From NCBI GenBank assembly GCA_012523655.1, contig JAAYTV010000602.1, forward strand, positions 1 to 7,194: a DNA stretch of 7,194 nucleotides, read 5' to 3'. Below the pieces are notes generated by a model. That model was not told the origin of the DNA. It saw nothing but the letters and a program-made list of their open reading frames with translations, and searched no databases. The translations under genes were made by a program, and so were the position numbers. Origin of the DNA: a bacterium. Its GTDB lineage: Bacteria > Zhuqueibacterota > Zhuqueibacteria > Residuimicrobiales > Residuimicrobiaceae. Of this stretch, positions 1-6,164 are shown piece by piece. The stretch's first letter is position 1; every line of letters begins with the position of its first letter.

Positions 1-61
1 CCCGCCGTAACCAGCGGCATCGGTTTTTTCAATGAAGGGTTTTTCAGTGTGTATCAAGGTT

Positions 62-89
62 TTCACAATCCAGCGATTACCGCTGTAAC
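62..89 (+). promoter_or_regulatory. Candidate sigma70-type promoter for the LamG-protein gene
   Basis: TTCACA at 62-67 matches five of six -35 consensus bases. It is followed after 16 bases by TGTAAC at 84-89, which matches four of six -10 bases. The predicted start near 96 leaves about 32 bases before the preferred ATG at 128. The promoter rules of this organism are unknown and matches of this quality arise by chance, so this is a weak call. The rest of 1-127 shows no supported gene. Confidence 0.25.
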
Positions 90-112
90 TCTAAATCGGA
101 GTGGCCATTTAA

Positions 113-118
113 GAAAGG
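113..118 (+). promoter_or_regulatory. Ribosome binding site that decides the start at 128
   Basis: GAAAGG at 113-118 is 9 bases from the ATG at 128 but abuts the alternative in-frame ATG at 119, so initiation at 128 is favoured. This shortens the protein by three residues and gives a cleaner signal peptide (MKTHL rather than MPFMKTHL). Confidence 0.6.
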
Positions 119-127
119 ATGCCCTTT

Positions 128-1549
128 ATGAAAACCCATTTGATTCTTTCACTAGCATCGATTTTCCTTTTACTGGTCTGCACGTTTGTCCCTGCGGGCG
201 CAGCGGAGGAACCAGTCCTCTTTTTCGACGGCGACAATGATTTTGTCGATTGTCCTTTTATTGCTTTTGACAAGCTGAACGCATTCACCATTGAAGTCTG
301 GGTTAAAAACTGGGGCGGATACATCGTCAATCAGGGCGGCGCCGGCGATCCGGAGAACGGCATCTGGCTGAGCACGGATGAGGGTCCGAACGACGGCTGT
401 GCCTGGGAATCGGATCGAGGCAAAAACTATGCGATCAACATCGGTTCACTGGTCCCTGAGCAGTGGACGCACATCGCCCTGCAATACGACGGCAAAATAC
501 AATCCGTTTTTCTCAACGGGGCCTTGGTAAAAAGGCAAGAGGCGCCCAAGCCCGGCCCGTTCGACGCCGGCAGAAAACTGACGATCGGCGCCACAGAGAT
601 GAGCAGGCCCGAGCTGCCATGGGGATATGGATCGGGCTACCTGAAATCGCTGCGCATCTCCTCGGTTGTTCGCTATCAGGACCATTTTCAGCCCACTGCC
701 GAGTGGCCTGCCGACGCCAAAACTCTGATGCTGTATACGCCTGCTTCGGTACAGAAGAGCCGGCTCGTAGATCTGTCGAAAAACGGATGGCACGGGGACA
801 TTCGCGGCGCTCGCTTCATTGCGGCCGACAAGATCAAGCCGACGATTTTGTCCGGAGTGGTGACGGATCCGGAACAGCGGCCTCTCGCTGATGTCAGCAT
901 AGAATTAAGCAGCGGCATTCCATACATCAATGACCATTATTTAGAAAATAAAACCAATGCCGATGGAGAATATCATTTCATCCTGAATGAACCAAGTAAA
1001 TGCTACCGACTCTATGCCAGAAAAGACAGTTTGGTCCGATCCCTTGCGGACCTCCATCTGAAACAGGGAGAACGGACTATTTTGAACTTTACCGTCACTC
1101 CTTCCGCCTATCTGAAATTTTCCTGGGCTAAATACCTGGCCGCCCATTGGCTGAACAAAAGCATGACCAAGGAGGGCAAAGAAAGAAAAGCATTTTTTAA
1201 CTGTGAATGGGCGAACAACCACAGTGTATTGAAATGGGATTGGACCATCCAGGTGGCTGATCAGAATGTGGAAAAAGGATTCGGCCTCTATGGCTGGGAT
1301 CCTCTGCATCAGCAGCTCCGCGTCTGGTACTGGAACGTCGATGCTGAGCTGGCCGAGGGAACCGTTGAGGTGGGCAAGGAGAAGATCGTCGTCAACGCGG
1401 CTTGGAACAAAACCGAGGGGAAAAAACCGATCGCTCATGCCTGGTGGTTTGAGGACATCAACACACTGCTTTTACAATACGGCCAAATGAACGCAGGGGG
1501 CATATTCGAGCCGGGCGGAGAGATTCACCGGTTTACCCGGGTGCCGTGA
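128..1549 (+). CDS. Secreted LamG-domain and carboxypeptidase-regulatory-like-domain protein, function unknown
   Basis: Predicted exported protein of 473 residues. The ATG at 128 is preferred over the in-frame ATG at 119 because GAAAGG (113-118) lies 9 bases before it and would overlap the earlier codon; the protein then starts MKTHLILSL. Residues 1-26 form a signal peptide (hydrophobic SLASIFLLLV core, cleavage near AGA-AEE). Residues about 27-228 fit a LamG / concanavalin A-like jelly roll: the FFDGDNDFVD opening, FTIEVWVK, WTHIALQYDG, FLNGALV and a YLKSLRIS strand are typical of that fold, which often binds carbohydrate. Residues about 239-325 match a carboxypeptidase-regulatory-like beta-sandwich (LSGVVTDPEQRPLADVSI, then NADGEYHF). 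The last 145 residues, rich in Trp and with a GFGLYGWDPLHQQLRVWYW segment, look like a separate beta-rich domain, perhaps calycin-like, but I cannot assign it. No catalytic motif, lipobox or C-terminal sorting signal is evident. The ligand is unknown. It stands alone, convergent with the transporter operon. Confidence 0.9.
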   Translation: MKTHLILSLASIFLLLVCTFVPAGAAEEPVLFFDGDNDFVDCPFIAFDKLNAFTIEVWVKNWGGYIVNQGGAGDPENGIWLSTDEGPNDGCAWESDRGKNYAINIGSLVPEQWTHIALQYDGKIQSVFLNGALVKRQEAPKPGPFDAGRKLTIGATEMSRPELPWGYGSGYLKSLRISSVVRYQDHFQPTAEWPADAKTLMLYTPASVQKSRLVDLSKNGWHGDIRGARFIAADKIKPTILSGVVTDPEQRPLADVSIELSSGIPYINDHYLENKTNADGEYHFILNEPSKCYRLYARKDSLVRSLADLHLKQGERTILNFTVTPSAYLKFSWAKYLAAHWLNKSMTKEGKERKAFFNCEWANNHSVLKWDWTIQVADQNVEKGFGLYGWDPLHQQLRVWYWNVDAELAEGTVEVGKEKIVVNAAWNKTEGKKPIAHAWWFEDINTLLLQYGQMNAGGIFEPGGEIHRFTRVP

Positions 1550-1659
1550 GCATGGCGTCCGCCGGCAGCACTGTCAAAGGGATCCGCGGCCGTAAGCGTT
1601 ATTGAAAGTTCGGAACACATTTCTTCAGGCCTGATGTAAGTACGGCTGTAGTGAACCTC

Positions 1660-1690
1660 AAGGCCGAAGCTTCCTGCTTCGGCCTTTATC
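1660..1690 (+). terminator. Intrinsic terminator downstream of the LamG-protein gene
   Basis: A perfect 11-bp stem pairs AAGGCCGAAGC (1660-1670) with GCTTCGGCCTT (1676-1686) around a TTCCT loop. The + strand continues T-rich (TTTATCTATTT). It sits 110 bases after the stop of the first gene, as expected for its terminator. On the - strand the hairpin is the same but is followed by TGAGG rather than a T tract, so it is a poorer intrinsic terminator for the converging transporter operon, though it may block read-through from both sides. Confidence 0.65.
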
Positions 1691-1746
1691 TATTTGCCAA
1701 GATAAGAGTGACGCCTCCAGAGGAGAGTTATGCTGCGGTAGAGCGC

Positions 1747-3000
1747 TCATTCATAGCGCAACGCTTCGACGGGATCGATGCGCGCTGCCTTGTGCGCAGG
1801 AAAAATGCCGGCCAGCAGGCCGATGAGGGCGAGAAGCGAAACCGCGGCTCCCATCACCGCGCTCGAGAGCAGGGGCCGACCGAGGAACTGCATCGCCCCT
1901 TCACCGGCAGGGATCATCCAGACCATTCTGATGATCCCGACGGCAAGCAGGATGCCGGCACCCCCGCCGGCGCTGGACATCAGCAGGGACTCGAAGATGA
2001 TCTGCAGCATGATGTGCCAGCGCTTGGCGCCGACCGCCCGTTTGATGCCGATCTCGCGGGTGCGCTCCTTGACCACCACATACATGATGTTGGCCACTCC
2101 GACTCCGGCGATAAGCAGGGTCATGGCCCCGACCACACCGAGAAAAATGTTCAGGCCGAGGAAGACCTTTTCCTGCTGGGCGACGAACTCGGCCGTGTCC
2201 CAGACAAAGAGCGCTTTCTCATCCGCGGGATCGAAGCGGTGTTTGCGGCCCAGAACCCTAAAGACCTCGTCCTTGATCCGCTTGCCCTCGAGGGGATTGG
2301 TCGGCTGGAGGACGATGCTGTTGAGAAAGGCGTAACGCGGGCCATAGAGGCTCTGAAAGGTGGAGAAAGGAATGACCGCGCGGCGGTCGTCCGGTCCGGT
2401 GTTCATCGAGGTCTGCAGCTTTTTGGGCAGAACGCCGACGACGGTGAAAGGCAGGCCGTCCAACTCGCAGCTTTTTCCGATCGGATTCTCATCTCCGAAG
2501 AGCTCTCCGGCGATCACGCTGCCGAGGAAGAGGACGCGCCGTTTCTGTTGCAGGTCCATCTCATCGAGGAAACGGCCGCCCGCGACCGGATACATTCGGC
2601 GCATGAATTCGAAATTGGGATAAACCCCTTCCATATAGGTCAAGGCGGTGCGGTCGCCATGGCGCAATCGCACGCCGTGTCTGCCCAGCTGGGGGCAGAC
2701 CTGACTGACCATGGGGATGCTTCGCCGGAGCAGCTCAGCATCGGCCTCAGTAAATCGGATCCGGCGGCCGATCGGCAGCCCCTGATATTTGACGCTGGTC
2801 TGGTTGGGCCAGACCGTGATGATGCGGTCGGCTGCATTGAGCAGCCCCTCGCGCATGCGAAAGGCAAGGCCGGCGCCAAAGGCCATCAACAGAATCACCA
2901 CCATGGTGCCCCAGGTGATGGCAAAAGTGGTCAGAAAAGCGCGCAGCTTTTGTTTCTTGATGTCCTCGATGAATTCTTTGACCAGCATCCAGATGTGCAT
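1747..3000 (-). CDS. MacB/FtsX-family ABC transporter permease (second of a pair)
   Basis: Inner-membrane permease of 417 residues, last gene of the operon. It has the four-helix MacB layout: helix 1 at about 21-46, a large periplasmic core (MacB_PCD-like) at about 50-275, then helices at about 280-308, 330-360 and 378-402. The cytoplasmic stretch KERTREIGIKRAVGAK (311-326) is the conserved element that contacts the ATPase, and the tail PAHKAARIDPVEALRYE is the usual FtsX-domain ending. There is no N-terminal ATPase domain as in Escherichia coli MacB, so the ATP-binding subunit must be separate. The family does not pump substrate through the membrane; ATP hydrolysis in the cytoplasm drives periplasmic movements (MacB, LolCE, FtsX). 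A weak AAGG site lies 8 bases upstream of the ATG, 44 bases after the stop of the preceding permease gene. Two cysteines, 102 and 178, lie in the predicted periplasmic core and have no counterpart in its partner. Substrate cannot be inferred. Confidence 0.93.
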   Translation of the reverse strand: MHIWMLVKEFIEDIKKQKLRAFLTTFAITWGTMVVILLMAFGAGLAFRMREGLLNAADRIITVWPNQTSVKYQGLPIGRRIRFTEADAELLRRSIPMVSQVCPQLGRHGVRLRHGDRTALTYMEGVYPNFEFMRRMYPVAGGRFLDEMDLQQKRRVLFLGSVIAGELFGDENPIGKSCELDGLPFTVVGVLPKKLQTSMNTGPDDRRAVIPFSTFQSLYGPRYAFLNSIVLQPTNPLEGKRIKDEVFRVLGRKHRFDPADEKALFVWDTAEFVAQQEKVFLGLNIFLGVVGAMTLLIAGVGVANIMYVVVKERTREIGIKRAVGAKRWHIMLQIIFESLLMSSAGGGAGILLAVGIIRMVWMIPAGEGAMQFLGRPLLSSAVMGAAVSLLALIGLLAGIFPAHKAARIDPVEALRYE

Positions 3001-3044
3001 GACGGCAACCTTGTGCTACATGAGATTCGGCAAACGAGAGTGAA

Positions 3045-4283
3045 TCAGTGGCGCAGGCACTCGATGACTGTAAGCCGGGAGGCTTTGCGCGCCGGGAAAA
3101 AACCGGCTATAATGCCGACCAGACTAAGGATCAAGACGGCGATCGAAGCGACCTGCAGGTCAATGACCGGATCGCCGACAAAATCTTCATAGGGTAGAGC
3201 GGCGATTCCCTTGATGATCAGTGCAGCCAGGCTAAAGCCGATGAACGCCCCCACGACGACGACGATAAAGGCCTCGAGCAGAAACTGGCTCAGGATGTGA
3301 ACGCGGCGGGCGCCGATGGAGCGGCGTATGCCGATCTCAGCGGTCCGCTCCTGAACCACGACGTACATGATATTGGCCAGACCGATCCCGCCCACAGTCA
3401 GGGTCATGACGCCGATCAGTCCCAGGAACAGGGTGAAACCGAGAGAAAAGTAGTAGACGAACTTGTCCATCTCGGTGGTGTCCCAGATGCTCAGGGCCTG
3501 TTTGTCGCTGGGATCAAAGCCCTTTTTTTTGCCCAGCACCTGATAGACGCGCTGCTGCGCCTGTTGCGAATCAAGAGGCCCGCTGATCTGATAGACGATG
3601 TTGTCGATATAGCGGTGGCCAAAGAGCGATTGAAAGGTCGCGGCCGGAATGAAGGCGCGGTCCTGATCGCGCGAGCTGTAAGATGAATTCTGCAGCTTGT
3701 GGGCCAACACGCCGATGACTAGAAAAGGAGAATCCGCCACATAAAGATACTGGCCCACGGGATTGCTCCCCTGGCCAAAGAGATATTTGGCCAGCTCGTC
3801 GCCGAGAAAGATGACCCGCCTGCGCTCCTTCATGTCCAGATCGTTGATCCAGCGGCCGCCCGGCTGCGCCTGGATATTACGCATCTCGGCGTACTCGGGA
3901 TAGATGCCGGCGATGTTGGGCTTGTTGATCTGCTCGCCATGACGCAGGGGCGCATTCCACTTGCCGTATTCCGGGCTGATGCTGCGAATCTCCCGCACCT
4001 CGCGGCGCAGCAGCTCGGCATCCTCCTCCACCAGGCGAATAGAACGGTCACGGTTAAAGCCCATCCAGGCTAGACTGGTCCGGCCGGGCCAGAGGATGGC
4101 GATGCGCTCTCCCATCCCATGCATGCTTTTACTCAGGGCTTTTTTTACTCCAGTGCCGAAGGCGAGCAGCACCACAATGCTGACCGTGCCCCAGACGATG
4201 CCGAAGAGGGTCATAAAAGTGCGGGCTTTGTACTGACTCAGATAGTAAAAGATCTCTTTGATGGTTTCAACCAGACGGTTCAT
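3045..4283 (-). CDS. MacB/FtsX-family ABC transporter permease (first of a pair)
   Basis: Inner-membrane permease of 412 residues, paralogous to the gene that follows it. Numbering from the ATG at 4283 (MNRLVETIKE): helix 1 at about 21-46, periplasmic core at about 50-275, then helices at about 282-310, 330-358 and 376-398, ending in FFPARKASRLTVIECLRH. The block ANIMYVVVQERTAEIGIRRS corresponds almost residue for residue to its partner's, and both share RRV-FLG, LFG and NP-G motifs in the periplasmic core, which argues for ancient duplication and a heterodimer. An in-frame GTG six bases upstream (4289) could also serve as start. Neither has a strong Shine-Dalgarno, but GAG lies 8 bases before the ATG, which I prefer. 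It lies 52 bases after the adaptor gene. No ATPase domain is fused. Function by family: export or extraction of a lipid, lipoprotein, peptide or drug, with the substrate undetermined. Confidence 0.92.
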   Translation of the reverse strand: MNRLVETIKEIFYYLSQYKARTFMTLFGIVWGTVSIVVLLAFGTGVKKALSKSMHGMGERIAILWPGRTSLAWMGFNRDRSIRLVEEDAELLRREVREIRSISPEYGKWNAPLRHGEQINKPNIAGIYPEYAEMRNIQAQPGGRWINDLDMKERRRVIFLGDELAKYLFGQGSNPVGQYLYVADSPFLVIGVLAHKLQNSSYSSRDQDRAFIPAATFQSLFGHRYIDNIVYQISGPLDSQQAQQRVYQVLGKKKGFDPSDKQALSIWDTTEMDKFVYYFSLGFTLFLGLIGVMTLTVGGIGLANIMYVVVQERTAEIGIRRSIGARRVHILSQFLLEAFIVVVVGAFIGFSLAALIIKGIAALPYEDFVGDPVIDLQVASIAVLILSLVGIIAGFFPARKASRLTVIECLRH

Positions 4284-4335
4284 AGTCACAGCTCATGCGA
4301 TGGTTGCCGTCGTGCAAAGTCGGCAGGTTGTGATG

Positions 4336-5439
4336 TTAGACAATCGGCTTTACTTTTTTCTCGAACACCTCCTGCCCCTCCTGCAGGCCGGAGATCACTT
4401 CGATATGGATGGCGTCGCTGAGGCCGGTCTTAATGGGAATCTCTTTGCTTTCCTTTGCTCCGCTGCTGATTTGGACAAAGGCTGAATCGTTGCGAAAGGT
4501 GACCACGCGCTCCGGAATAGCCAGCACCTGCTCCTTTTTGTTGATGATGATGGTGGCGTTGGCGGAAAAACCGGCACGGAGTACAGCTCCGCCCGCGTCA
4601 TCAATGGAGATCTCGATCGGAAAGAGGGTGGAGTTCTCCTCCTTGCGCGCCTTGAGCGAGATGAGGGTGACGTGGCCTTTAACGGTCTTGCCCGGCAGGG
4701 CGCCGATTGCCAGCTCGCAGGGCATAGCCTCGCTGATCTTGCCGACGTCGATTTCGTCAAGAGTGCCGCGGAAAAGCAGCTCCTTCATATCCGCCATCTT
4801 CATCAGCTCCGTGCCGGCCTGGTAAGAAGTCAGAGGAACGACCGGATCGCCGAGGTTGACCGACTTTTGCAAAATATAGCCGGTGATCGGCGCCCGCACT
4901 GTGGTTTCAATGGCGTTGCCCGCAATCTGAACGCGTCCCTTTTTCAGCAGCTCGAGCCGTTCCCGGGCTATCTTGGCGCGCACCGCAGCCTGGTCATATT
5001 GCTGCTCCATGGTTTCATAGGCCTGCTGTGAGATCAAACCCTTTGCCTTGAGTTCCTTCTGGCGCTCGAGTTCGCGGTTGAGGGTGGAGAGTTCGATCTC
5101 TGCGATCTCTACGCCGCGGGTGGCCTCGGCCAGTTCCAGCGGTGTGGGATCAGGACGAACATCGAGCAAAGGCGCGCCCGCCTGGACAAAATCTCCGACC
5201 TCGATGTACATTTTTCCCACCACGCCGGAGGTCTTGGATTTCACCGCGATCTCATTCTTGGGCTCGATCGCTCCCACAGCCAGTGCCTTGTCGATGATAG
5301 TCATTCGTCCGACTTTGACTTTCGCCGGACCTGTCTCGCCGTTTTTTTTCAACCCAGCGCTCATGGCGATCGCAATCAGAATAACCACCGCCGCAGCGGT
5401 AATAAACCAATACCATTTTTTCTTGCTCCGCTTTATCAT
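4336..5439 (-). CDS. HlyD/MacA-family periplasmic adaptor subunit
   Basis: Membrane-fusion (adaptor) protein of 367 residues, first gene of the operon. It would join the permeases in the inner membrane to an outer-membrane channel. Residues 1-8 are basic and 9-28 form the N-terminal membrane anchor (WYWFITAAAVVILIAIAMSA). The first lipoyl half is at about 61-93 (AVKSKTSGVVGKMYIEVGDF). A short coiled-coil hairpin spans about 98-170 (Glu/Leu-rich, with KGLISQQAYE at the turn). The second lipoyl half is at about 176-205 (VRAPITGYILQKSVNLGDPV), followed by a beta-barrel at about 210-300 and a membrane-proximal domain to the end. This order is diagnostic of the family, and the length is close to that of MacA. 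The ATG at 5439 is chosen because GGAG (5452-5449) lies 9 bases upstream; the TTG at 5454 would extend it by five residues but overlaps that site. There is no lipobox. The adjacent MacB-like genes make a MacA-type role likelier than an RND-pump role. Confidence 0.93.
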   Translation of the reverse strand: MIKRSKKKWYWFITAAAVVILIAIAMSAGLKKNGETGPAKVKVGRMTIIDKALAVGAIEPKNEIAVKSKTSGVVGKMYIEVGDFVQAGAPLLDVRPDPTPLELAEATRGVEIAEIELSTLNRELERQKELKAKGLISQQAYETMEQQYDQAAVRAKIARERLELLKKGRVQIAGNAIETTVRAPITGYILQKSVNLGDPVVPLTSYQAGTELMKMADMKELLFRGTLDEIDVGKISEAMPCELAIGALPGKTVKGHVTLISLKARKEENSTLFPIEISIDDAGGAVLRAGFSANATIIINKKEQVLAIPERVVTFRNDSAFVQISSGAKESKEIPIKTGLSDAIHIEVISGLQEGQEVFEKKVKPIV

Positions 5440-5448
5440 GACAGGAGA

Positions 5449-5452
5449 CTCC
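5449..5452 (-). promoter_or_regulatory. Ribosome binding site that decides the adaptor start
   Basis: On the - strand GGAG is followed by 9 bases and then the ATG at 5439. It overlaps the upstream in-frame TTG (5454-5452), which therefore cannot use it, so the ATG is the better start. Confidence 0.6.
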
Positions 5453-5462
5453 AAAGGATTGA

Positions 5463-5490
5463 ATCATAGTGCATAAGGTTTGTATGATAA
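5463..5490 (-). promoter_or_regulatory. Candidate promoter of the export operon
   Basis: Reading leftward, TTATCA (5490-5485) gives four of six -35 bases, a 16-base spacer follows, and TATGAT (5468-5463) gives five of six -10 bases. Transcription would begin near 5456 with a leader of under 20 bases that still contains the GGAG site. An alternative slightly upstream is GTAACA (5521-5516), 18 bases, TATAAG (5497-5492). One promoter is expected here because no gene lies to the right on this strand, but which one is used is a guess. Confidence 0.3.
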
Positions 5491-5558
5491 GCTTATACGG
5501 CAATAAAATTCATTTTGTTACATGTTGCGGCTGTGCGGAAAACGGACAGAAACAGCAG

Positions 5559-5593
5559 GCGTAGCTGCAGGATGCAGCTGCGCGGCTTTTTTT
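5559..5593 (+). terminator. Orphan intrinsic terminator, + strand
   Basis: GCGTAGCTGCA (5559-5569) pairs with TGCAGCTGCGC (5573-5583) over 11 bp with one G-T wobble and a GGA loop. GGC and then seven Ts (5587-5593) follow. This is a textbook rho-independent terminator for rightward transcription, yet no rightward gene lies between it and position 1549. It may end a short RNA started just upstream or stop antisense or pervasive transcription. On the - strand it is only a hairpin upstream of the operon, with no T tract on the correct side. Confidence 0.65.
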
Positions 5594-5659
5594 CAGAAAA
5601 ACCGTTGAGCGCCATCCGCAGCCAATGCGGTGGGCGGAATTCTGTCGCGGATAAAAATT

Positions 5660-5721
5660 GTTATCTGTCAAAAGAATAACCCTTGACAAAATGATTTAAA
5701 ATGCTTAATTGTACATACAAT
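5660..5721. repeat. Cluster of three dyads (candidate operators)
   Basis: Three inverted repeats crowd into 62 bases: GTTAT (5660-5664) with ATAAC (5676-5680), 11 bases apart; TGTCAA (5666-5671) with TTGACA (5683-5688), also 11 bases apart, the right arm being the -35 box; and ATTGTA (5708-5713) with TACAAT (5716-5721), separated by CA. The positions over and just after the candidate promoter suit repressor or activator binding. No regulator gene lies nearby to name a candidate protein. Short arms in AT-rich DNA can occur by chance. Confidence 0.35.
5683..5710 (+). promoter_or_regulatory. Candidate rightward promoter with perfect -35 box
   Basis: TTGACA at 5683-5688 is a perfect -35 consensus in an AT-rich stretch. 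At 16 bases spacing lies TTAATT (5705-5710), preceded by TG with one base between (TGCTTAATT), an extended -10 arrangement that could compensate for a poor -10 match of three of six. Transcription would start near 5717 and give a leader of about 450 bases before the gene at 6165. The -35 box is half of an inverted repeat, so regulation is plausible. Confidence 0.35.
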
Positions 5722-5962
5722 ATGACATTCGTCGCCTTCTGGACCTTTGCGTCCCAAGCATAACGTATTTTCTCAGCCGCTTTTAACCCCATAACGAGTG
5801 GAAACGAACATGCCTATGCCCGGCGTTATACACCCCTCATTCATCCCTGCCACGGCGCTTCTCCAACCAGCACTGAATACGGATACAAGGAAATCTGCTT
5901 TTGTAATAACTCTTAACAAAGCATGCCGCAGCGTGCTAAGAAAAATGAAGATCGATCATACC

Positions 5963-6039
5963 GGATCGCGAAAACAGCTTGACGCTGCGAGGGGCAGCGG
6001 AGACAAGCCAAGCGGCTTTCCACGACTTTGCAGAGATCC
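5963..6039 (+). ncRNA. Possible branched structured RNA in the leader of the secreted-protein gene
   Basis: Hand folding gives a closing stem GGATC (5963-5967) with GATCC (6035-6039) enclosing two hairpins: CGCTGC/GCAGCG (5983-5988 and 5994-5999, GAGGG loop) and AAGCC/GGCTT (6005-6009 and 6014-6018, AAGC loop). A terminator-like hairpin follows 17 bases later. The sequence does not match any riboswitch consensus I can recall (TPP, cobalamin, SAM, c-di-GMP). The stems are 5-6 bp, so chance is a serious alternative. Confidence 0.2.
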
Positions 6040-6055
6040 TGTGCATTTATATTTT

Positions 6056-6099
6056 GCGCTTTGGTCTCTCGCCTGTCGTCCGGGCAAGTGCTTTTTTTT
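6056..6099 (+). terminator. Terminator-like hairpin with eight-T tract in the leader
   Basis: GCGCTT (6056-6061) can pair with AAGTGC (6086-6091, one G-T pair) and, stacked inside, GCCTG (6071-6075) with CGGGC (6081-6085, one G-T pair) around a TCGTC loop. Bases 6062-6070 form a one-sided bulge. The stem is followed at once by eight Ts (6092-6099). This fits an intrinsic terminator or attenuator 65 bases before the ATG at 6165, though the nine-base bulge weakens it. Confidence 0.4.
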
Positions 6100-6155
6100 C
6101 ATAAAGACGACTATACTGGCAAGCAAACACATAAAAGTAAATCCTAGGACTTGTT

Positions 6156-6160
6156 GAGGA
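6156..6160 (+). promoter_or_regulatory. Ribosome binding site of the secreted-protein gene
   Basis: GAGGA at 6156-6160 lies four bases before the ATG at 6165, a little close, and 19 bases before the other in-frame ATG at 6180, too far. The start at 6165 is therefore preferred. Confidence 0.55.
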
Positions 6161-6164
6161 TTCG

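Larger units (their letters stand above)
5440..6164. other. 725-base region without a convincing gene, rich in regulatory structure
   Basis: This gap separates the leftward operon from the rightward secreted-protein gene and is visibly more AT-rich in parts than its flanks. It holds, left to right, the operon promoter candidates, a strong + strand terminator (5559-5593), a small hairpin (5612-5633, arms CCGCA and TGCGG), a cluster of dyads with a TTGACA box (5660-5721), a hairpin at 5920-5937 (AGCATGC/GCGTGCT), a possible branched RNA fold (5963-6039) and a terminator-like hairpin with eight Ts (6056-6099). The only long open frame, 5798-6157, starts with GTG (or ATG at 5810) with no good ribosome site and has a composition unlike a protein, so I do not call it. 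Confidence 0.6.

Noticed and set aside
1..240. Frame open from the first base to 240, which could be the tail of an upstream gene
   Set aside because: Half of it overlaps the signal-peptide coding part of the 128-1549 gene in another frame and its composition changes there; nothing in the first 100 bases looks like a known protein end. A real upstream gene cannot be judged from this much sequence.
941..1438. 165-codon open frame opposite the LamG-protein gene
   Set aside because: No recognisable protein features, and it opposes a gene with convincing domains and signal peptide.
1552..1605. Tiny 17-codon open frame (MASAGSTVKGIRGRKRY) directly after the first gene
   Set aside because: No ribosome site of its own beyond the end of the preceding gene, very short, and expected by chance.
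1651..3192. 513-codon open frame on the + strand, longer than the permease gene it opposes
   Set aside because: It is antisense to a clear MacB-type permease, is loaded with His, Asp, Gln and Arg runs as shadow frames of high-GC genes are, and shows no domain or signal. Its start lies inside the sequence just before the terminator hairpin.
5487..5496. Perfect palindrome ATAAGCTTAT in the operon promoter region
   Set aside because: Only five bases per arm in AT-rich DNA; no second copy is visible, so I do not call it an operator.
5612..5633. Hairpin with arms CCGCA and TGCGG after the orphan terminator
   Set aside because: A five-bp stem without a T tract on either strand; no role can be supported.
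6112..6117. TATACT as a -10 element close to the 6165 gene
   Set aside because: No acceptable -35 box at 16-18 bases upstream, where the eight-T tract lies; noted only as a possibility in the gene entry.
5798..6157. 119-codon open frame in the long gap
   Set aside because: GTG start without ribosome site, odd composition with no hydrophobic or domain pattern, overlap with the predicted hairpins, and its stop overlaps the ribosome site of the next gene.
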